NCBI GenBank assembly: GCA_947303085.1
Contig: CAMYXP010000009.1
Location: forward strand, 1 to 64,000
Direction: 5' to 3'
From: an uncultured Bacteroidales bacterium
Lineage (GTDB): Bacteria > Bacteroidota > Bacteroidia > Bacteroidales > F082
Length of the DNA: 64,000 nucleotides
The notes below the pieces were generated by a model that saw nothing but the letters and a program-made list of their open reading frames with translations, searched no databases and had not been told where the DNA came from. The position numbers were made by a program, and so were the translations under genes. Position 1 is the first letter of the stretch. Every line of letters begins with the position of its first letter. Positions 63,328-64,000 of the stretch are shown in pieces.

Positions 63328-64000
63328 ATGCGCAAAGGTACAAAAAAGAAGATTATACACGGCATATTAATTATCATTGTGATAATTTTTGCTCTTCTGG
63401 CGAGTCTTGTGGCGGCTTTCCGCGACATCACCGTGCAGAGTCTGATCGCGCGTTTGCTGGCAGGGGAGATGTCGAAAAAACTGAATACCGAAGTAAAAAT
63501 CCGGACTTTTTATGTCACCGAAAAGCTTCTGGTTTGCATGGAAGACGTGCAAATCAACGACTTGGAAGGCTTCCCGATGTTTGAGATAGGCACGCTTAAC
63601 GCGAAATTCAGCCCTACGATGAATTTCGACGACATCAGAATAAAAGATGTTTATTTTAAGGATGTTTTTGGAAGATTGGTGAAGTATGAAGGCGAAAAAT
63701 CTATCAATGTCAAGGAGGTCATCGCGCAACTTGGCGGTGGAAAAAAGAATAAAAAAGATAACAATGACTCCGATTTCCGCTTGCGAGTTGATAATCTGAC
63801 GCTCGACAACGGGCATTTTATCCTATGGAATCAAAACAGAGACAAGCCTGAGAAGTTTAGCATGGACTATGCTCACCTCGACATCGACAGTATTTACGGC
63901 GATTTCGATAATCTTGAGATAAGAAATGACTCGATTTTCGGTGATGTCAAAAGGCTTCAGGGTAAAGACAGATGCGGATTGTCGCTCGACAGCTTAAGCG
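63328..64000 (+). CDS. AsmA/TamB-like envelope protein, 5' part
   Basis: At least 224 codons, open to the window edge. An N-terminal signal anchor (about 10-32: GILIIIVIIFALLASLVAAF) preceded by MRKGTKKK, then a beta-rich periplasmic region (INDLEGFPMFEIGTLNAKFS, DVYFKDVFGRLVKYEGEK) typical of TamB/AsmA-like translocation and lipid-transport proteins, which are usually more than 1000 residues. The ATG at 63328 is 13 bases from the divergent tsaD ATG. Family assignment is by general architecture. Confidence 0.7.
   Translation, partial: MRKGTKKKIIHGILIIIVIIFALLASLVAAFRDITVQSLIARLLAGEMSKKLNTEVKIRTFYVTEKLLVCMEDVQINDLEGFPMFEIGTLNAKFSPTMNFDDIRIKDVYFKDVFGRLVKYEGEKSINVKEVIAQLGGGKKNKKDNNDSDFRLRVDNLTLDNGHFILWNQNRDKPEKFSMDYAHLDIDSIYGDFDNLEIRNDSIFGDVKRLQGKDRCGLSLDSLS
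63333..63340 (-). promoter_or_regulatory. -7 box of tsaD, inside the divergent TamB-like coding region
   Basis: TACCTTTG on the minus strand. It lies within codons 2-5 of the gene starting at 63328, so the two genes' control regions are interleaved. Confidence 0.55.

Noticed and set aside
63367..63816. 149-codon minus-strand frame near the right edge
   Set aside because: Lies inside the TamB-like gene, which has a clear signal anchor and remains open to the edge.

Overview
The window looks like a chromosomal segment of a Bacteroidota bacterium, most likely order Bacteroidales. The evidence is consistent across the window: promoters carry the Bacteroidetes -7 box TAnnTTTG (TATATTTG, TATTTTTG, TAATTTTG), with the upstream TTG often recognisable; lineage families are present (DUF3078, DUF4293, DUF2007, GreA-like and FKBP lipoproteins, a Rho with a long disordered insertion); and lipoprotein signals are frequent. 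I see no insertion sequence, prophage, CRISPR array or integrase.

Layout. 1-2000: a strong leftward promoter and rRNA-like leader leaving the window, an AlbA_2-domain protein, a very AT-rich spacer and an XRE regulator. 2091-5897: NrnA-like phosphoesterase followed by three FKBP lipoproteins carrying one, two and three FKBP-like domains. 5854-9802: leftward surface-polysaccharide genes (O-antigen ligase/polymerase, Wzz-like, flippase). 9929-12106: a RelA-like (p)ppGpp enzyme whose hydrolase site is destroyed. 12114-17546: a leftward operon (DUF2007, GNAT-like, LolD-like ATPase, TPR protein, cysteine desulfidase family). 17606-26258: nth, recA, TPR lipoprotein, phosphohexomutase, DUF3078 protein, uvrA. 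26444-30066: sigma factor, 56-residue protein, GreA-degenerate Nudix fusion, SulP transporter.

30242-39823 is the metabolic centrepiece: a lysine fermentation operon (CoA transferase subunit A, kal, kce, kdd, kamA, small membrane protein, kamB-like, kamC-like, kamD, BASS-type transporter). Together these would convert lysine through beta-lysine, 3,5-diaminohexanoate and 3-aminobutyryl-CoA to crotonyl-CoA and acetoacetate. Two obligate partners, kamE (aminomutase beta subunit) and CoA transferase subunit B, are not in the window.

39852-64000: S9A prolyl oligopeptidase, an RND efflux trio, Na/Pi symporter, XRE regulator and rho, DUF4293, phosphodiesterase, a second DUF3078 protein, double TonB_C protein, rRNA methyltransferase, two tRNA-Leu genes, trmD, rplS, an S9 dipeptidyl peptidase, a PNGase F-like amidase, dGTPase, tsaD, and the 5' part of a TamB/AsmA-like gene.

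Two repeat families run through the window. A palindromic REP-like element (GTCATTTCGAC...GAGAAATCTC) occurs at three sites; at two it is translated in the same frame inside genes. Heptad-like spacer repeats (TTTAGAG, TTAGACT, TTGGCTG) fill five intergenic gaps, three of them in or next to the lysine operon, one reaching into the apparent start of kamA.
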